Below are positions 26,259 through 37,292 of a stretch of DNA of 64,000 bases, in pieces. The translations under genes and the position numbers were made by a program. Position 1 is the first letter of the stretch. Each line of letters begins with the position of its first letter. Source of the DNA: Pseudorhodoferax soli (GTDB lineage Bacteria; Pseudomonadota; Gammaproteobacteria; Burkholderiales; Burkholderiaceae_C). Under the pieces are notes generated by a model, which had not been told where the DNA came from, did no database searches, and saw nothing but the letters and a program-made list of their open reading frames with translations. The DNA is taken from assembly GCF_003337555.1 (NCBI RefSeq), contig NZ_QPJK01000006.1:372001-436000 (forward strand), in the 5' to 3' direction.

Positions 26259-27170
26259 TCAGTCGGCCGCGGCTTGCCCGGCCCGCAGCATCTCCGTGGC
26301 GGTGTCCACGAAGCGCTGCGTCGGCCCGGTCGCCACGGCCGGGTGGTGCGCCAGCGCGATGCCGATGTCCAGCAGCGTCGGCAGGTCGTCGATGGGCAGC
26401 AGCCGCACACTGGTGAGCGCATAGCGCGCCGTGACCGAGGGCACCAGCGCGACGCCGATGCCGCTCTCCACCAGGCCCACGGCGGTCGGCACCTGCACCA
26501 TCTCCTGCACCACCTTGGGCGCGATGCCGGCATGGCGGAACGCCAGTTGCACCAGCGCGTGCATGGCCGGCACCTGCAGGCGCGAATACTGGATCCAGGG
26601 CTGGTCGCCGAGCTCGGCCAGCGCCACGCTCGTGCGCTGTGCCAGCGGGTGGTCCGGGTGCACGGCCAGCACGAAGCGGTCGCGCTCCAGCTCCAGCAGC
26701 TCGGCGTCGCAGGGCTCGAACACCGGCGTGCGCAGCAGCGCCACGTCGACCGTGTGCTCGGCCAGCGCGTCGATCAAGGCGCGCGTGGTCGATTCGCGCA
26801 GCACCAGTTCCACGCGCGGATAGCGCGCCTGGAACAGCGGGATCAGCCGCGGCAGCAGAGAGAAGGCGGAGGTGCCCGCGAAGCCCAGCGTGAGCCGGCC
26901 TTGCTCGCCGGTGGCGCACTCGGTCGCCGCGCGGCGCAGTTCCTCGGCGCCCTGCAGCGTGTGGCGCGCATGCGCAAGCGCGATGCCGCCGGCCACCGTG
27001 AGCTTCAGGCCCCGCGGGTCGCGGTCGAACAGCACGATGCCCAGTTCCTCCTCGAGCTTGCGCATGGCCGTGGACAACGGCGGCTGCGCCATGTGCAGCC
27101 GCTCGGCGGCGCGGTGAAAGTTGAGCGTGTCGGCGAGGACGGCGAATTGCCGCAGTTGGCGCAGTTCCAT
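26259..27170 (-). CDS. LysR-family transcriptional regulator
   Basis: A 303-residue LysR-type regulator. The N-terminal winged helix is MELRQLRQFAVLADTLNFHR followed by AAERLHMAQPPLSTAMRKLE. An effector-binding periplasmic-fold domain follows, with a GFAGTSAFSLLPRLIP opening. It is divergent from the acyl-CoA dehydrogenase at 27200 with only 29 bases between the two starts, the classic layout for a LysR protein that controls its divergent neighbour. The effector is probably a CoA-pathway intermediate or the free acid. Confidence 0.93.
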   Translation of the reverse strand: MELRQLRQFAVLADTLNFHRAAERLHMAQPPLSTAMRKLEEELGIVLFDRDPRGLKLTVAGGIALAHARHTLQGAEELRRAATECATGEQGRLTLGFAGTSAFSLLPRLIPLFQARYPRVELVLRESTTRALIDALAEHTVDVALLRTPVFEPCDAELLELERDRFVLAVHPDHPLAQRTSVALAELGDQPWIQYSRLQVPAMHALVQLAFRHAGIAPKVVQEMVQVPTAVGLVESGIGVALVPSVTARYALTSVRLLPIDDLPTLLDIGIALAHHPAVATGPTQRFVDTATEMLRAGQAAAD

Positions 27171-27199
27171 GCGCCGGAATTCTAGAGAGAGGAGGGACC

Positions 27200-28357
27200 G
27201 TGCAAGACATCACCACGTCGTTCGTGCCCGTGCGCATTCCAGCCGAGGACGAGGCCCTGCGTGCCCCGGTGCGGCGCTTCCTGGCCGAGGCCCTGCAGGG
27301 CATGCCGCCCGCCCTGCGTGCGCGCTCCTGGATGGGCTTCGATGCGGACTTCAGCCGTGCGCTGGCGCGCCAGGGCTGGCTCGGGCTGACGCTGCCGACG
27401 CGCTATGGCGGCGCGGGCCGCAGCGCCTTCGCCCGCTTCGTGCTGTCCGAGGAGCTGCTGGCCGCCGGTGCGCCGGTCTCTGCGCACTGGATCGCCGACC
27501 GCCAGACCGCACCATTGATCCTGCGCTATGGCACGCAGGCGCAGCGCGAGCGCTTCCTGCCGGCCATCGCGCGTGGCGAGTTGTTCGTGGCCATCGGCAT
27601 GAGCGAGCCCGACACCGGCTCGGACCTGGCCGGCGTGCGCACGCGTGCGCTGCGCACCGACACCGGCTGGGTGCTGCGCGGGCGCAAGATCTGGACCACC
27701 AACGCGCACCGTTCGCAGTTCATGTGCGCGCTGGTGCGCACCTCCGGCACGCCGGAGGACCGGCACAAGGGCCTGTCGCAGGTGCTGGTGGACCTGTCTC
27801 TTCCCGGCATCACGGTGCGGCCGCTGCTGGACATCACCGGGGACCGCCACTTCTGCGAGGTGCTGTTCGACGACGTGGCGCTGCCGGCCGATGCACTGGT
27901 CGGTGCGGAAGGCGCGGGCTGGGAGCAGGTCACGGCCGAGCTCGCCTTCGAGCGCAGCGGCCCCGAGCGGCTGCTGTCGTCCATGGTGCTGGTCGACACA
28001 TGGCTGGCGCATTTGCGCACGCAGCCGGCCGTGGACGATGCCGCCCTGGCGGTGCTGGGGCGCATGGCCTCGAGCACCGCGGTGCTGCGCGCGATGTCCC
28101 TGTCGATCGCGGCACAGCTGCAGCGCGGCGAGCAGCCGGCGTTGGCCGCCTCGTTCGTGAAGGACCTGGGCACGGAGTTCGAGCAGGCCGTGCCGGGCTG
28201 GGTGGCGCAGGCGCTGGACCATGACGGCGCCGTGGCGCCGCCGGCGCTGCTGCAGACGGTGGCCTACCTGACGCAGATCGAGCCCAGCTTCTCGCTGCGG
28301 GGCGGCACGCGGCAGATCCTGCGCGGGATCATCGCGCGCGGCCTGGGAATGCGGTGA
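27200..28357 (+). CDS. Acyl-CoA dehydrogenase, large partner of a pair
   Basis: A 385-residue dehydrogenase with a GTG start at 27200 preceded by AGAGGAGGG. It contains SEPDTGSDLAGVRTRAL, KIWTTNAHRSQFM, ITGDRHFCEVLFDDVALP, FERSGPERLL and RGGTRQILRGIIA. The next gene, ten bases downstream, is a second, shorter acyl-CoA dehydrogenase homologue. Such pairs form alpha2-beta2 enzymes (for example FadE28-FadE29 in mycobacteria and Scd1A/Scd1B in cholate-degrading pseudomonads) that act on bulky side-chain acyl-CoA thioesters. A similar heteromer is inferred here. Confidence 0.88.
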   Translation: MQDITTSFVPVRIPAEDEALRAPVRRFLAEALQGMPPALRARSWMGFDADFSRALARQGWLGLTLPTRYGGAGRSAFARFVLSEELLAAGAPVSAHWIADRQTAPLILRYGTQAQRERFLPAIARGELFVAIGMSEPDTGSDLAGVRTRALRTDTGWVLRGRKIWTTNAHRSQFMCALVRTSGTPEDRHKGLSQVLVDLSLPGITVRPLLDITGDRHFCEVLFDDVALPADALVGAEGAGWEQVTAELAFERSGPERLLSSMVLVDTWLAHLRTQPAVDDAALAVLGRMASSTAVLRAMSLSIAAQLQRGEQPALAASFVKDLGTEFEQAVPGWVAQALDHDGAVAPPALLQTVAYLTQIEPSFSLRGGTRQILRGIIARGLGMR

Positions 28358-28367
28358 GCAGGAGAAC

Positions 28368-29366
28368 ATGAGCATGGACGACTCCCTTGTCGAAGGCCTG
28401 CGCAGCGCGCTGGCCGCGCACTGTTCGGCCGAGCAGGTGCGTGCACTCGAAGCCGGTGGACCGATGGCGCTGTGGCAACAGCTGGAGCCACTGGGCTACG
28501 CCGACGCCTTCATGGACGAGGCGCACGGCGGCAGCGGGCTGGACCTGGCGGCCGGCTTCGAGGTCGGCTTCGTGCTGGGCCTGCATGCCTGTCCCTTGCC
28601 CTTGCTGGAGACGGCGCTCGCGCGTGCGCTGCTGGCCGCGGCGGGTGTGCCGCGGCCCGCACGGCCGATGGTGTTGTGCGACGCCGTGGCAACGCCCGGC
28701 GGCGCGCTCGCGCTGCCGCAGACGCCTGGCCTGCAACTGGCATCGCATGCGCTGGTGCAGCACCAAGGCCACTGGCATCTGCTGGCGCTGGCCGGCCACA
28801 CACTGCGCGCGGGCGACTACCGGCCGCGCCTGAGCGGCGCGCTCGATGCCCTGGTGCTGGACCAAGCGCTGGCACGCTTTCCCGCGCCGCACACGGCGGG
28901 GCTGTTGACGGCGCCGTTGCAGGCCGCGGAGATGGCCGGGGCGATGTCCGCCGTGCTGGCCATGACGCTGGCCTACGCGCAAGACCGGCGCCAGTTCGGC
29001 CGGCCGATCGGCCAGTTCCAGGCCCTGCAGATGGAGGTCAGCGCACTGGCCGAGCAGGTCGCCTATGCGGGCATGGCGGCACGGCTGGGCTGCGCCGGCA
29101 GCGTTGCGGCACCCAGCGTCCTGCGGGCGCTCAACGCCAAGCTCGCGTGTTGCGAGGCGGCTGGGCGGGTGGTCGCCATCGCGCATGCCGTGCACGGTGC
29201 CATCGGCATCACGGAAGAGTACGCGCTGGCCATCCATGCGCGGCGCCTGCACGAGTGGCGCGCCGCGGGGGCCTCCGCCGGCGACTGCGCGCGTGCGCTG
29301 GGCCGCGCGCTGCTGGGCGATGCCGTGCCGGTGCTGGCGTTCGTGCGCGGGCAGCTCGGGGCGTGA
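28368..29366 (+). CDS. Acyl-CoA dehydrogenase-like small partner
   Basis: A 332-residue, reduced acyl-CoA dehydrogenase homologue. It keeps the DEAHGGSGLDLA entry block, AYAQDRRQFGRPIGQFQALQ, and HAVHGAIGITEEYALAIHARRL, but it lacks a recognisable TEP..GSD flavin-contact block and the terminal GG..EI element. This is the usual state of the second subunit of heteromeric dehydrogenases, where the FAD and catalytic base are shared across the interface. Spacing and strand support co-translation with the gene at 27200. Confidence 0.85.
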   Translation: MSMDDSLVEGLRSALAAHCSAEQVRALEAGGPMALWQQLEPLGYADAFMDEAHGGSGLDLAAGFEVGFVLGLHACPLPLLETALARALLAAAGVPRPARPMVLCDAVATPGGALALPQTPGLQLASHALVQHQGHWHLLALAGHTLRAGDYRPRLSGALDALVLDQALARFPAPHTAGLLTAPLQAAEMAGAMSAVLAMTLAYAQDRRQFGRPIGQFQALQMEVSALAEQVAYAGMAARLGCAGSVAAPSVLRALNAKLACCEAAGRVVAIAHAVHGAIGITEEYALAIHARRLHEWRAAGASAGDCARALGRALLGDAVPVLAFVRGQLGA

Positions 29367-29415
29367 CGCACCCGCGTGCGCAGGGAGAGCCGCGGGGTGT
29401 GCGTTGCCGGGCAGC

Positions 29416-30372
29416 CTACTTGCCGAGTTGCCCGAAATCCCTGACCAGGGCGACCCAGTAGGCGTGGTCTTCCTGCACGTCGCGCAGCGTGTCCGCGGGC
29501 GTGCCGCCGCTGGCGATCAGGCCGAGCGTGGCGAAGCGTTGCCGCACCTCCGGCAGGCCGAGGATGCGGCCCACGTCCGCGGCGATGCGCTCCACGGTGG
29601 CCTGCGGCGTGCCGGCCGGCACGAACAGCTTGCCCCAGGATTGGCGGTCGAAGCCCGGCACGCCGGCCTCGGCGAAGGTCGGCACCTGCGGCAGCAGCGG
29701 CGAGCGTTCGCGGCTGGCCACCGCCAGCATGCGCGCCTTGCCGGTTTCCTCGGCCTTCTTCGCGTTGAGCCCGCTCAGGAAGCCGGTGGGCAGGTGGCCG
29801 CCCAGCAGGTCGTTCAGGATCGGTGCGTCGCCGGCGTACGGCACGTGCGTGAGCTGCACGCCCGCGGTGGCCTTGAGCCGCTCGCCCATGTAGTGCGTGC
29901 TCGTGCCTTCCCCGTGCGAGCCGTAGCTGAGCTGCCCGGGCCTGGCCCTGGCCCGCGCCAGCACGGCCGCCAGGTCGCCCTGCGGGCCGGCGTTGCTGGC
30001 CAGGTAGACGATGGGCGTCACGAACACCGTGGTCACCGGCAGCAGGTCGCGCAGCGTGCGGTAGCCCACCGAGGGGCGCGTGAGCTCGGTCGACAACATG
30101 ATGGGCACCTGCAGCAGCAGCGTGCTGCCGTCCGGTGCGCTCCGCGCCACCAGCTCGGTGCCGATGGCGCCGGTGGCGCCGGGCTTGTTCTCCACGAGCA
30201 CGGGCTGGCCCCAGGCGGCGGTCAGCTTCTCGGCCAGGATGCGGGCCGAGGCGTCGGTCGCGCCCCCGGCGGGGTAGGGCACGACGATGCGCACCGGCTT
30301 GTCGGGGAAGGCCGAGGCCCCGGCAGCCAAGGTGCACAGCGCGGCTGCGAGCAGTTTCCTGAAGCGGTGCAT
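29416..30372 (-). CDS. Bug-family periplasmic receptor (third of a tandem trio)
   Basis: A 318-residue receptor with a short signal peptide ([12 protein letters not shown]). The mature start is [20 protein letters not shown], followed by [20 protein letters not shown], a DGSTLL block and [16 protein letters not shown]. It is last in a run of three receptor genes transcribed leftward with 20-25 base gaps. It is convergent with the short acyl-CoA dehydrogenase gene. Confidence 0.93.
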   Translation of the reverse strand: MHRFRKLLAAALCTLAAGASAFPDKPVRIVVPYPAGGATDASARILAEKLTAAWGQPVLVENKPGATGAIGTELVARSAPDGSTLLLQVPIMLSTELTRPSVGYRTLRDLLPVTTVFVTPIVYLASNAGPQGDLAAVLARARARPGQLSYGSHGEGTSTHYMGERLKATAGVQLTHVPYAGDAPILNDLLGGHLPTGFLSGLNAKKAEETGKARMLAVASRERSPLLPQVPTFAEAGVPGFDRQSWGKLFVPAGTPQATVERIAADVGRILGLPEVRQRFATLGLIASGGTPADTLRDVQEDHAYWVALVRDFGQLGK

Positions 30373-30396
30373 GCGGGCTCCTGGGTGAATGGAGGG

Positions 30397-31395
30397 TCAG
30401 CCGTCGACGCGGATGCCGGTCTTGCGCACGAGGTTGCCGAACGCCGTGTAGCTGGCGCGCCATTCGGCTTCGAACGCGGCCGGCGACGAGCCGACCGGGA
30501 TGAAGCCCAGTTCCGCCAGCCGCGCGCCGGCCTGCGGCGAGCGGGCCAGCTGTTGCGCCACGTCGGCGAACTTCTCGCGCAGCGGCAGCGGCGTGCCGGC
30601 GGGCGCGAACACGCCGAACCAGGAGTAGGGGTCGAGGTCGGCCACGCCCAGTTCGCCGTAGGTCGGCACATCGGGCAGCGCGGGGTGGCGCGCCGCGCCG
30701 TTGATGGCCAGCATGCGCAGCTTGCCGGCCTGCAGGTGCGGCCGCAGCGTCGCCACGTCGGCCGAACCGGCCGGGACTTCGCCGGCCAGCACGGCCAGCG
30801 CGATCGGCGCGGCGCCGCGGTAGTGCACCGGCACGACCTGAAAGCCCAGCGTGGCGCCCAGCGCCGCGGCCACGAGGTGGCCGAACGAGCCCACGCCCCA
30901 GTCGCCCACCGCCGTGGGCTGTGGCTGCGCCTTGGCGGCGGCGACGAAGGCCTGGAAGCTGGCGGCAGGGTGGTCGGCACGCACGAACAGGCCGGACTGC
31001 GCGCGCGTGAGCAGCGTGACGGCTGTGAAATCCTTGAACGGGTCGAACGGCAGCTTCTGCATGTGCGGCAGGATGGCGTGCGTGGTGCTCACCGTCACCA
31101 GCAGCGTGTAGCCGTCCGGCGGCTGGGTCTGCACGTGCTGGGCGCCGATCACGCCGCCGGCACCCGAGCGGTTGTCGACCACCACGCTCTGGCCCCAGGC
31201 GTCCTGCAGCGCCTGCGCGTACAGCCGCACCAGGAGGTCGGTGCCGCCGCCGGGCGGGAACGGCACCACCAGCCGGATCGGCCGGCTGGGAAAGGCGGGC
31301 ACCTGGGCCCGGGCCGGCAACGCCAGCACGGCGCCGGCGGCCGCCAGCACGGCGCGCCGCCGGGGCCAGAGCGGGGTGGCATCGGGTGTCTGCAT
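30397..31395 (-). CDS. Bug-family periplasmic receptor (second of a tandem trio)
   Basis: A 332-residue receptor. A PRRRAVLAAAGAVLALPARA signal (twin-arginine-like) precedes FPSRPIRLVVPFPPGGGTDL, VDNRSGAGGVIGAQHV, PPDGYTLLVT, LPFDPFKDF and VHYRGAAPIALAVLAG. Its sequence differs enough from its two neighbours that they are not recent copies, so each may bind a different ligand. Confidence 0.93.
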   Translation of the reverse strand: MQTPDATPLWPRRRAVLAAAGAVLALPARAQVPAFPSRPIRLVVPFPPGGGTDLLVRLYAQALQDAWGQSVVVDNRSGAGGVIGAQHVQTQPPDGYTLLVTVSTTHAILPHMQKLPFDPFKDFTAVTLLTRAQSGLFVRADHPAASFQAFVAAAKAQPQPTAVGDWGVGSFGHLVAAALGATLGFQVVPVHYRGAAPIALAVLAGEVPAGSADVATLRPHLQAGKLRMLAINGAARHPALPDVPTYGELGVADLDPYSWFGVFAPAGTPLPLREKFADVAQQLARSPQAGARLAELGFIPVGSSPAAFEAEWRASYTAFGNLVRKTGIRVDG

Positions 31396-31414
31396 GGTGC
31401 GCTCCCGTGGTGGC

Positions 31415-32404
31415 TCAGTTCTTCAGCGAGACGCCGAGGTCGCGCGCGATGCCGGTCAGCCGCTCGCGGTCGGCCTGGAAGCGCTCGACGGCCTGTGCCG
31501 GCGTGCTGCCCTCGGCATCGACACCGGCGGCCTGCAGCCGCTCGACGACTTCGGGCAGCTTCAGCACCTCGTTCACCTGCCGGTTCAGCAGGGCGATCAC
31601 GGCCGGCGGCGTGCCGGCCGGTGCCGCGAGGAAGAACCAGGGCGTGACGCCATCGATGCTGCGGGTGATGCCTTGCTCGCCCGTGGTGGGCAGATCCGGG
31701 CGCAGCGGCGAGCGCCTGGGCTCGGTGATCGCGATCAGCCGGATGGCGCCACGCTCGACCATGGGCCGAGCTGACGGGTAGTCGATGAGGCCGAAGTCGA
31801 TGTCGCCCGCGGCGATGGCCACGGCGGTGGGACCGTTGCCCTTGTAGGCCACGCCGATGCCGGCCACGCCCACCGACTTGAGCAGCGCCAGCGCGCCCAG
31901 GTTGGTGGTCGAGGCGTTGCCGCTGTGGCCGAAGCTCGGGCCGCCGTTCTTCTGCTTCGCGTAGGCGATGAAGTCGGCCACCGAATGCACGGGCAGCGCG
32001 GCGTTCACGGCCAGGAACGAGGGCGCCCGCGCGAACAGTGTCACCGCGTCGAAATCCTTGCCGGGCTGCAGCGGCGCGTAGTCGTCGAACATCAGCTGGA
32101 ACAGGCCGGCGATGCCGAAGAACAAACCCAGGGTGTAGCCATCGGGCCTGGCCTTGGTCACGAACTCGGTGCCCAGCCGCGTCGCGGCGCCGGGTTTGTT
32201 CTCCACCACCACGCTCTGGCCCAGGCGCTCGCCGAGCTTGTGCGCGACGGTGCGCGCCGCGATGTCGGTGGCGCCGCCGGGCTGCACGCTGACGACCAGC
32301 CGCACGGGGCGCTCGGGGTAGTCTGCGGCGGCCGCGCCCATGGCCGCCCAGGCCAGCAAAGCGCCTGCGGTTGCGCGGGTCCACCATCCTCGGATGTTCT
32401 GCAT
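31415..32404 (-). CDS. Bug-family periplasmic receptor (first of a tandem trio)
   Basis: A 329-residue receptor. Its signal peptide ends AMGAAAAD, then come YPERPVRLVVSVQPGGATDI, VENKPGAATRLGTEFV, RPDGYTLGLF and VAYKGNGPTAVAIAAGDI. The first gene of the trio. It is preceded by a ~200-base gap after the ligase gene at 32605, whose transcript may continue into it. Confidence 0.93.
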   Translation of the reverse strand: MQNIRGWWTRATAGALLAWAAMGAAAADYPERPVRLVVSVQPGGATDIAARTVAHKLGERLGQSVVVENKPGAATRLGTEFVTKARPDGYTLGLFFGIAGLFQLMFDDYAPLQPGKDFDAVTLFARAPSFLAVNAALPVHSVADFIAYAKQKNGGPSFGHSGNASTTNLGALALLKSVGVAGIGVAYKGNGPTAVAIAAGDIDFGLIDYPSARPMVERGAIRLIAITEPRRSPLRPDLPTTGEQGITRSIDGVTPWFFLAAPAGTPPAVIALLNRQVNEVLKLPEVVERLQAAGVDAEGSTPAQAVERFQADRERLTGIARDLGVSLKN

Positions 32405-32604
32405 GCCGTCGTCTCCTTGTCGTGCCGGCAGGGTGCGGTGCCGGTGCCGTGTTGCCGATCTCCTGCATGGTCCGCGCCGGCCCTGCGCCAGCCCCTAGCC
32501 TGATCGGGCAGGGGTGGGAAAGCCCCTGGCCTGCTAGCTGCGCACGCGTGCGCGCCTCGCCCTCCTGTCGGCGATCTGTCTTGCGCACCGTGGGCGCCGG
32601 GGCG

Positions 32605-34173
<1,569 letters not shown>

Positions 34174-34184
34174 GGCGCTGCTCC

Positions 34185-34937
34185 TCAGCCGCTGAAGCGG
34201 CCGCCGCTCACGTGGATGGTCTCGCCCGTGATGTAGCCGCCGTACTCCGAGGCCAGGTACAGGATGGCGCCGGCCACGTCTTGCGGCGTTCCGATGCGCG
34301 GCACGGAGTTGCGCGCCAGCGCCGCGTCGCGCAGCCGCTCGTACGTCGGCAGCGCGCGCACCAGCTCGGTCTCGATGAAGCCCGGGGCGATGGCATTGGC
34401 CGTGATGTTGAACTTGCCCTGCTCCAGCGCCAGCGCGCGTGTGAAGCCGATCAACCCGGCCTTGGCCGCCGAGTAGTTGGTCTGGCCCGGGTTGCCCCAG
34501 TGCGCGCGCGAGGAGATGTTGATCACGCGGCCCCACTTCTGGGCCATCATGGTCGGCAGCGCGGCGCGGGTGCACAGGTAGGCGCCCTTGAGCACGGTGT
34601 CGATCACCGCGTCCCAGTCGGCCATCGGCATCTTGAGCAGGTACTTGTCGCGCGTGAAGCCGGCGTTGTTGACGAGGATGTCGACCTTGCCGAAGGCCGC
34701 CACGGCGCGCTCCACCAGCTGCTGCACCTGCGCCTCGTCGCAGACGTCGGCGTGCACCGCCAGGGCCTCGTGGCCTTGGGCACGCAGTTCGGCGGCCGTG
34801 CCCTCGGCCACGGCCTCGTCGATGTCGGTCACGACGACGCGTACGCCTTCCTGTGCCAGTGCGGTCACGGCGGCGCGGCCGATGCCGCGGCCCGAGCCGG
34901 TCACGATGGCCACGCGGCCCTTCAGTTGCAGATCCAT
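34185..34937 (-). CDS. SDR-family 3-oxoacyl/3-hydroxyacyl dehydrogenase (FabG-like)
   Basis: A 250-residue short-chain dehydrogenase of typical FabG length: TGSGRGIG at 13-20, NNAG at 90-93, catalytic serine at 142/143 (ISSRAHWG), Y155 and K159, and APGFIETE after the active site. It would interconvert the 3-hydroxy and 3-oxo acyl-CoA pathway intermediates. It lies between the acyl-CoA dehydrogenase upstream and the ligase downstream. Confidence 0.9.
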   Translation of the reverse strand: MDLQLKGRVAIVTGSGRGIGRAAVTALAQEGVRVVVTDIDEAVAEGTAAELRAQGHEALAVHADVCDEAQVQQLVERAVAAFGKVDILVNNAGFTRDKYLLKMPMADWDAVIDTVLKGAYLCTRAALPTMMAQKWGRVINISSRAHWGNPGQTNYSAAKAGLIGFTRALALEQGKFNITANAIAPGFIETELVRALPTYERLRDAALARNSVPRIGTPQDVAGAILYLASEYGGYITGETIHVSGGRFSG

Positions 34938-34980
34938 GTCGATCCTCGGGTGGTTGAAATCGGTGGTGGGCAGCCGGGTG

Positions 34981-36117
34981 TCACAGCGTGCGGCTGATGA
35001 TCTCTTTCATCATTTCGGACGAGCCGCCGTAGATGCGGTTGGGCCGCACGTCGGCATAGGCGCGGGCGATCGGGTACTCGCGCATGTAGCCGTAGCCGCC
35101 GAACATCTGCAGCAGGTCGTCGATGGCGGCGGTGGCCTCGCTCGCCCAGAGCTTGGCCATGGCCGCGCCGTCGGCGTCGAGCCGCTGGGCCATGTGCTCG
35201 GCCACGCACTGGTCCACGAACGCGCGTGTGGCGGCGGCCAGCGTCTTGATCTCGGCCAGCTTGAACTTGGTGTGCTGGTTGGCGATCAGCGGCTTGCCGA
35301 AGGTCTGGCGTTCCCGGGTGTAGGCGATGGTCCAGTCCAGTGCCGCCTCGAGTGCGGTGGCGCAGCGCAGCGCAATCATGAGGCGCTCCTGCACCAGGCC
35401 GTGCATGAGGTAGCCGAAGGCCTGGTTCTCCGCGCCGACCAGGTCGGCTTCGGGCACGAAGACCTGCTCGAAGAACAGCTCGGCCGTGTCCTGCGCGCGC
35501 TGGCCGATCTTGTCGAGCAGCCGTCCCTTGGCGAAGCCGGGTGAGGCGGTGTCGACCCAGAACAGGCTCATGCCCCTGGCGCCGGCCTCGGGCTGCGTCT
35601 TGGCCACCACCAGCACGCGGTCGGCGTGGTGGCCGTTGGTGATGAAGGTCTTCTGGCCATCCAGCCGCCAGCCGCCGTCCACGCGGCGCGCGGTGGTGCG
35701 GATGGCCTTCAGGTCGCTGCCGGCCGAGGGCTCGGTCATGGCGATCGAGGCCACCACCTCGCCCGATGCCATCTGCGGCAGCCAGAGCGCCTTCTGGGCC
35801 TCGGTGCCGAATTCGACGAGGTAGGGCGCCACGATGTCCGAGTGCGTGGTGAAGCCGGTCACGCCGGTGGCCAGCGCACGCGCGATCTCCTCGACCACGA
35901 TGGCCGTGTGCAGGAAATCGCCACCGCCGCCGCCGTGTTCCGCCGGCGCCATCGGCAGCAGCAGGCCCGCGCTGCCGGCCCGGCGCCACAGTTCGCGCGG
36001 CACCAGGCCCTGCTCCTCCCAGGCTGCGTGGCCGGGCGTGATTTCCTGCGCGATGAAGCGGCGCACGGTGTCTCGGAACTGTTCGTGGTCGGGGGAGAAG
36101 AGCGTTCTTCGGTGCAT
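34981..36117 (-). CDS. Acyl-CoA dehydrogenase, LCAD-like
   Basis: A 378-residue dehydrogenase very like the one at 7738-8877: the same HGGGGGDF region, TEPSAGSDLKAIR, LDKIGQRAQDTAELFFEQV and a C-terminal GGYGYMREYPIARAYADV. The probable catalytic base is E244 in HGLVQERLMIA. The ATG at 36115-36117 gives MHRRTLFSPDHEQFRDTVRR, in line with the paralogue start. It is the first gene of a minus-strand operon that diverges from the receptor gene at 36302. Confidence 0.92.
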   Translation of the reverse strand: MHRRTLFSPDHEQFRDTVRRFIAQEITPGHAAWEEQGLVPRELWRRAGSAGLLLPMAPAEHGGGGGDFLHTAIVVEEIARALATGVTGFTTHSDIVAPYLVEFGTEAQKALWLPQMASGEVVASIAMTEPSAGSDLKAIRTTARRVDGGWRLDGQKTFITNGHHADRVLVVAKTQPEAGARGMSLFWVDTASPGFAKGRLLDKIGQRAQDTAELFFEQVFVPEADLVGAENQAFGYLMHGLVQERLMIALRCATALEAALDWTIAYTRERQTFGKPLIANQHTKFKLAEIKTLAAATRAFVDQCVAEHMAQRLDADGAAMAKLWASEATAAIDDLLQMFGGYGYMREYPIARAYADVRPNRIYGGSSEMMKEIISRTL

Positions 36118-36185
36118 GGAAAGGACCCGTGTTGGAAGTGGGCGCGGGGCCGGTCTGCAGCCGCTTGAACCTGCTGTCGACCGTA

Positions 36186-36214
36186 TTGACTTTCCCCAAA
36201 CCACGTCTTAAATT
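36186..36214 (+). promoter_or_regulatory. Sigma-70-type promoter for the 36302 operon
   Basis: TTGACT (36186-36191), exactly 17 bases, then TAAATT (36209-36214). This is the best housekeeping-type promoter in the window and gives a leader of about 80 bases before the receptor ATG. It lies in the 184-base divergent region with the acyl-CoA dehydrogenase operon, whose local AT content is much higher than its surroundings. Confidence 0.6.
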
Positions 36215-36301
36215 GACCGCCAGGCGGATGTGTGTGACCGGTATTAGAAGACTATTGTCCGCTCGGCGGGCGTTCAACGGGGTAATCCCTAGGGAGACAA
36301 G

Positions 36302-37288
36302 ATGGCCAGATTCAAATCCCTGCGCACGGCGGCGGCCGTAGCGCTCTTTGCCATGGCGGCCTGCGCGGTTGGCGTGGCCGGCGCGAACGACATCACGCCC
36401 GGCAAGCCGCTGCGCATCATTGCGCCGGCCGCGCCGGGCGGCATCCTCGACCAGACCAGCCGCATCGTGGCCAAGTCGCTGTCCGAGGTGCTCAAGCAGC
36501 CGGTGATCGTGGAGAACGTGGCCGGCGCCGGCGGCACGCTGGGCATCCAGGCCGCGCTGCGGGCCGAGCCCGATGGACACACGCTGGTGATGGGCAGCCT
36601 GGGGCCCAACGCCGCCAACTACACGCTGCAGGACAAGCTGCCCTACAAGCCGGACGACCTGGCGCCCGTGATCCACGTGCTGTCCATGCCCAACGTGCTG
36701 GTGGCCAGCCCGCCGCTGGGCGCCAGGACCATGGCCGAGCTCAAGGCCTTGGCGCAGAGCAAGCCCAAGGGGCTGTCGATGGCGGTGTCGACGAGCGGGT
36801 CGTCGGGCCACCTGACGGGCGAGCTGATCAAGGCGCGCGCGGGCATCCAGGCCGTCAACATCATCTACCGCGGTGCGGCGCCGGCGCTGACCGATCTGAT
36901 GGGCGGGCAGGTCGACATCATGGTGGACAACCTCATCACCGCGCTGCCGCTGGTCCGCGCCGGCAAGCTCACGCCAATCGCCGTGACCACGCGCGAGCGC
37001 ATCCCCGAACTGCCGCAAGTGCCCACGCTGATCGAGTCCGGCCTGCCGGACATCGAGGTGACGGTGTGGCTGGGCCTGTTCGTTTCGGCCAAGACGCCGC
37101 CGGCCACCGTGGCGGCGCTGAACCGCGAACTGCAGAAGGTGCTGTCGTCCCCCGAAATCCGCCACAGCTTCGCGGAGAAGGGCGGCGTGCCGGTCGGCGG
37201 ATCGCCGCAGGCCTTCCAGGGCTTCGTGGCGACCGAGACCGCGCGCTGGGAGCAGGTGATCCGCTCCGCCAACCTGAAGGCCGAGTGA
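36302..37288 (+). CDS. Bug-family periplasmic receptor
   Basis: A 328-residue receptor. The signal peptide ends VGVAGAND. The mature part has ITPGKPLRIIAPAAPGGILD, VENVAGAGGTLGIQAALRAE, LPYKPDDLAP and IYRGAAPALTDLMGGQVDIM. The stop is four bases before the MaoC gene, so this receptor heads an operon of hydratase, ligase, thiolase-like protein, DUF35 protein and IclR regulator. AGGGAG precedes the ATG. Confidence 0.93.
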   Translation: MARFKSLRTAAAVALFAMAACAVGVAGANDITPGKPLRIIAPAAPGGILDQTSRIVAKSLSEVLKQPVIVENVAGAGGTLGIQAALRAEPDGHTLVMGSLGPNAANYTLQDKLPYKPDDLAPVIHVLSMPNVLVASPPLGARTMAELKALAQSKPKGLSMAVSTSGSSGHLTGELIKARAGIQAVNIIYRGAAPALTDLMGGQVDIMVDNLITALPLVRAGKLTPIAVTTRERIPELPQVPTLIESGLPDIEVTVWLGLFVSAKTPPATVAALNRELQKVLSSPEIRHSFAEKGGVPVGGSPQAFQGFVATETARWEQVIRSANLKAE

Positions 37289-37292
37289 CACG

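Noticed and set aside
32540-32553. Perfect 14-base palindrome GCGCACGCGTGCGC before the receptor trio
   Set aside because: Alternating GC palindromes of this size arise easily at this base composition; there was no second copy and no clear promoter beside it.
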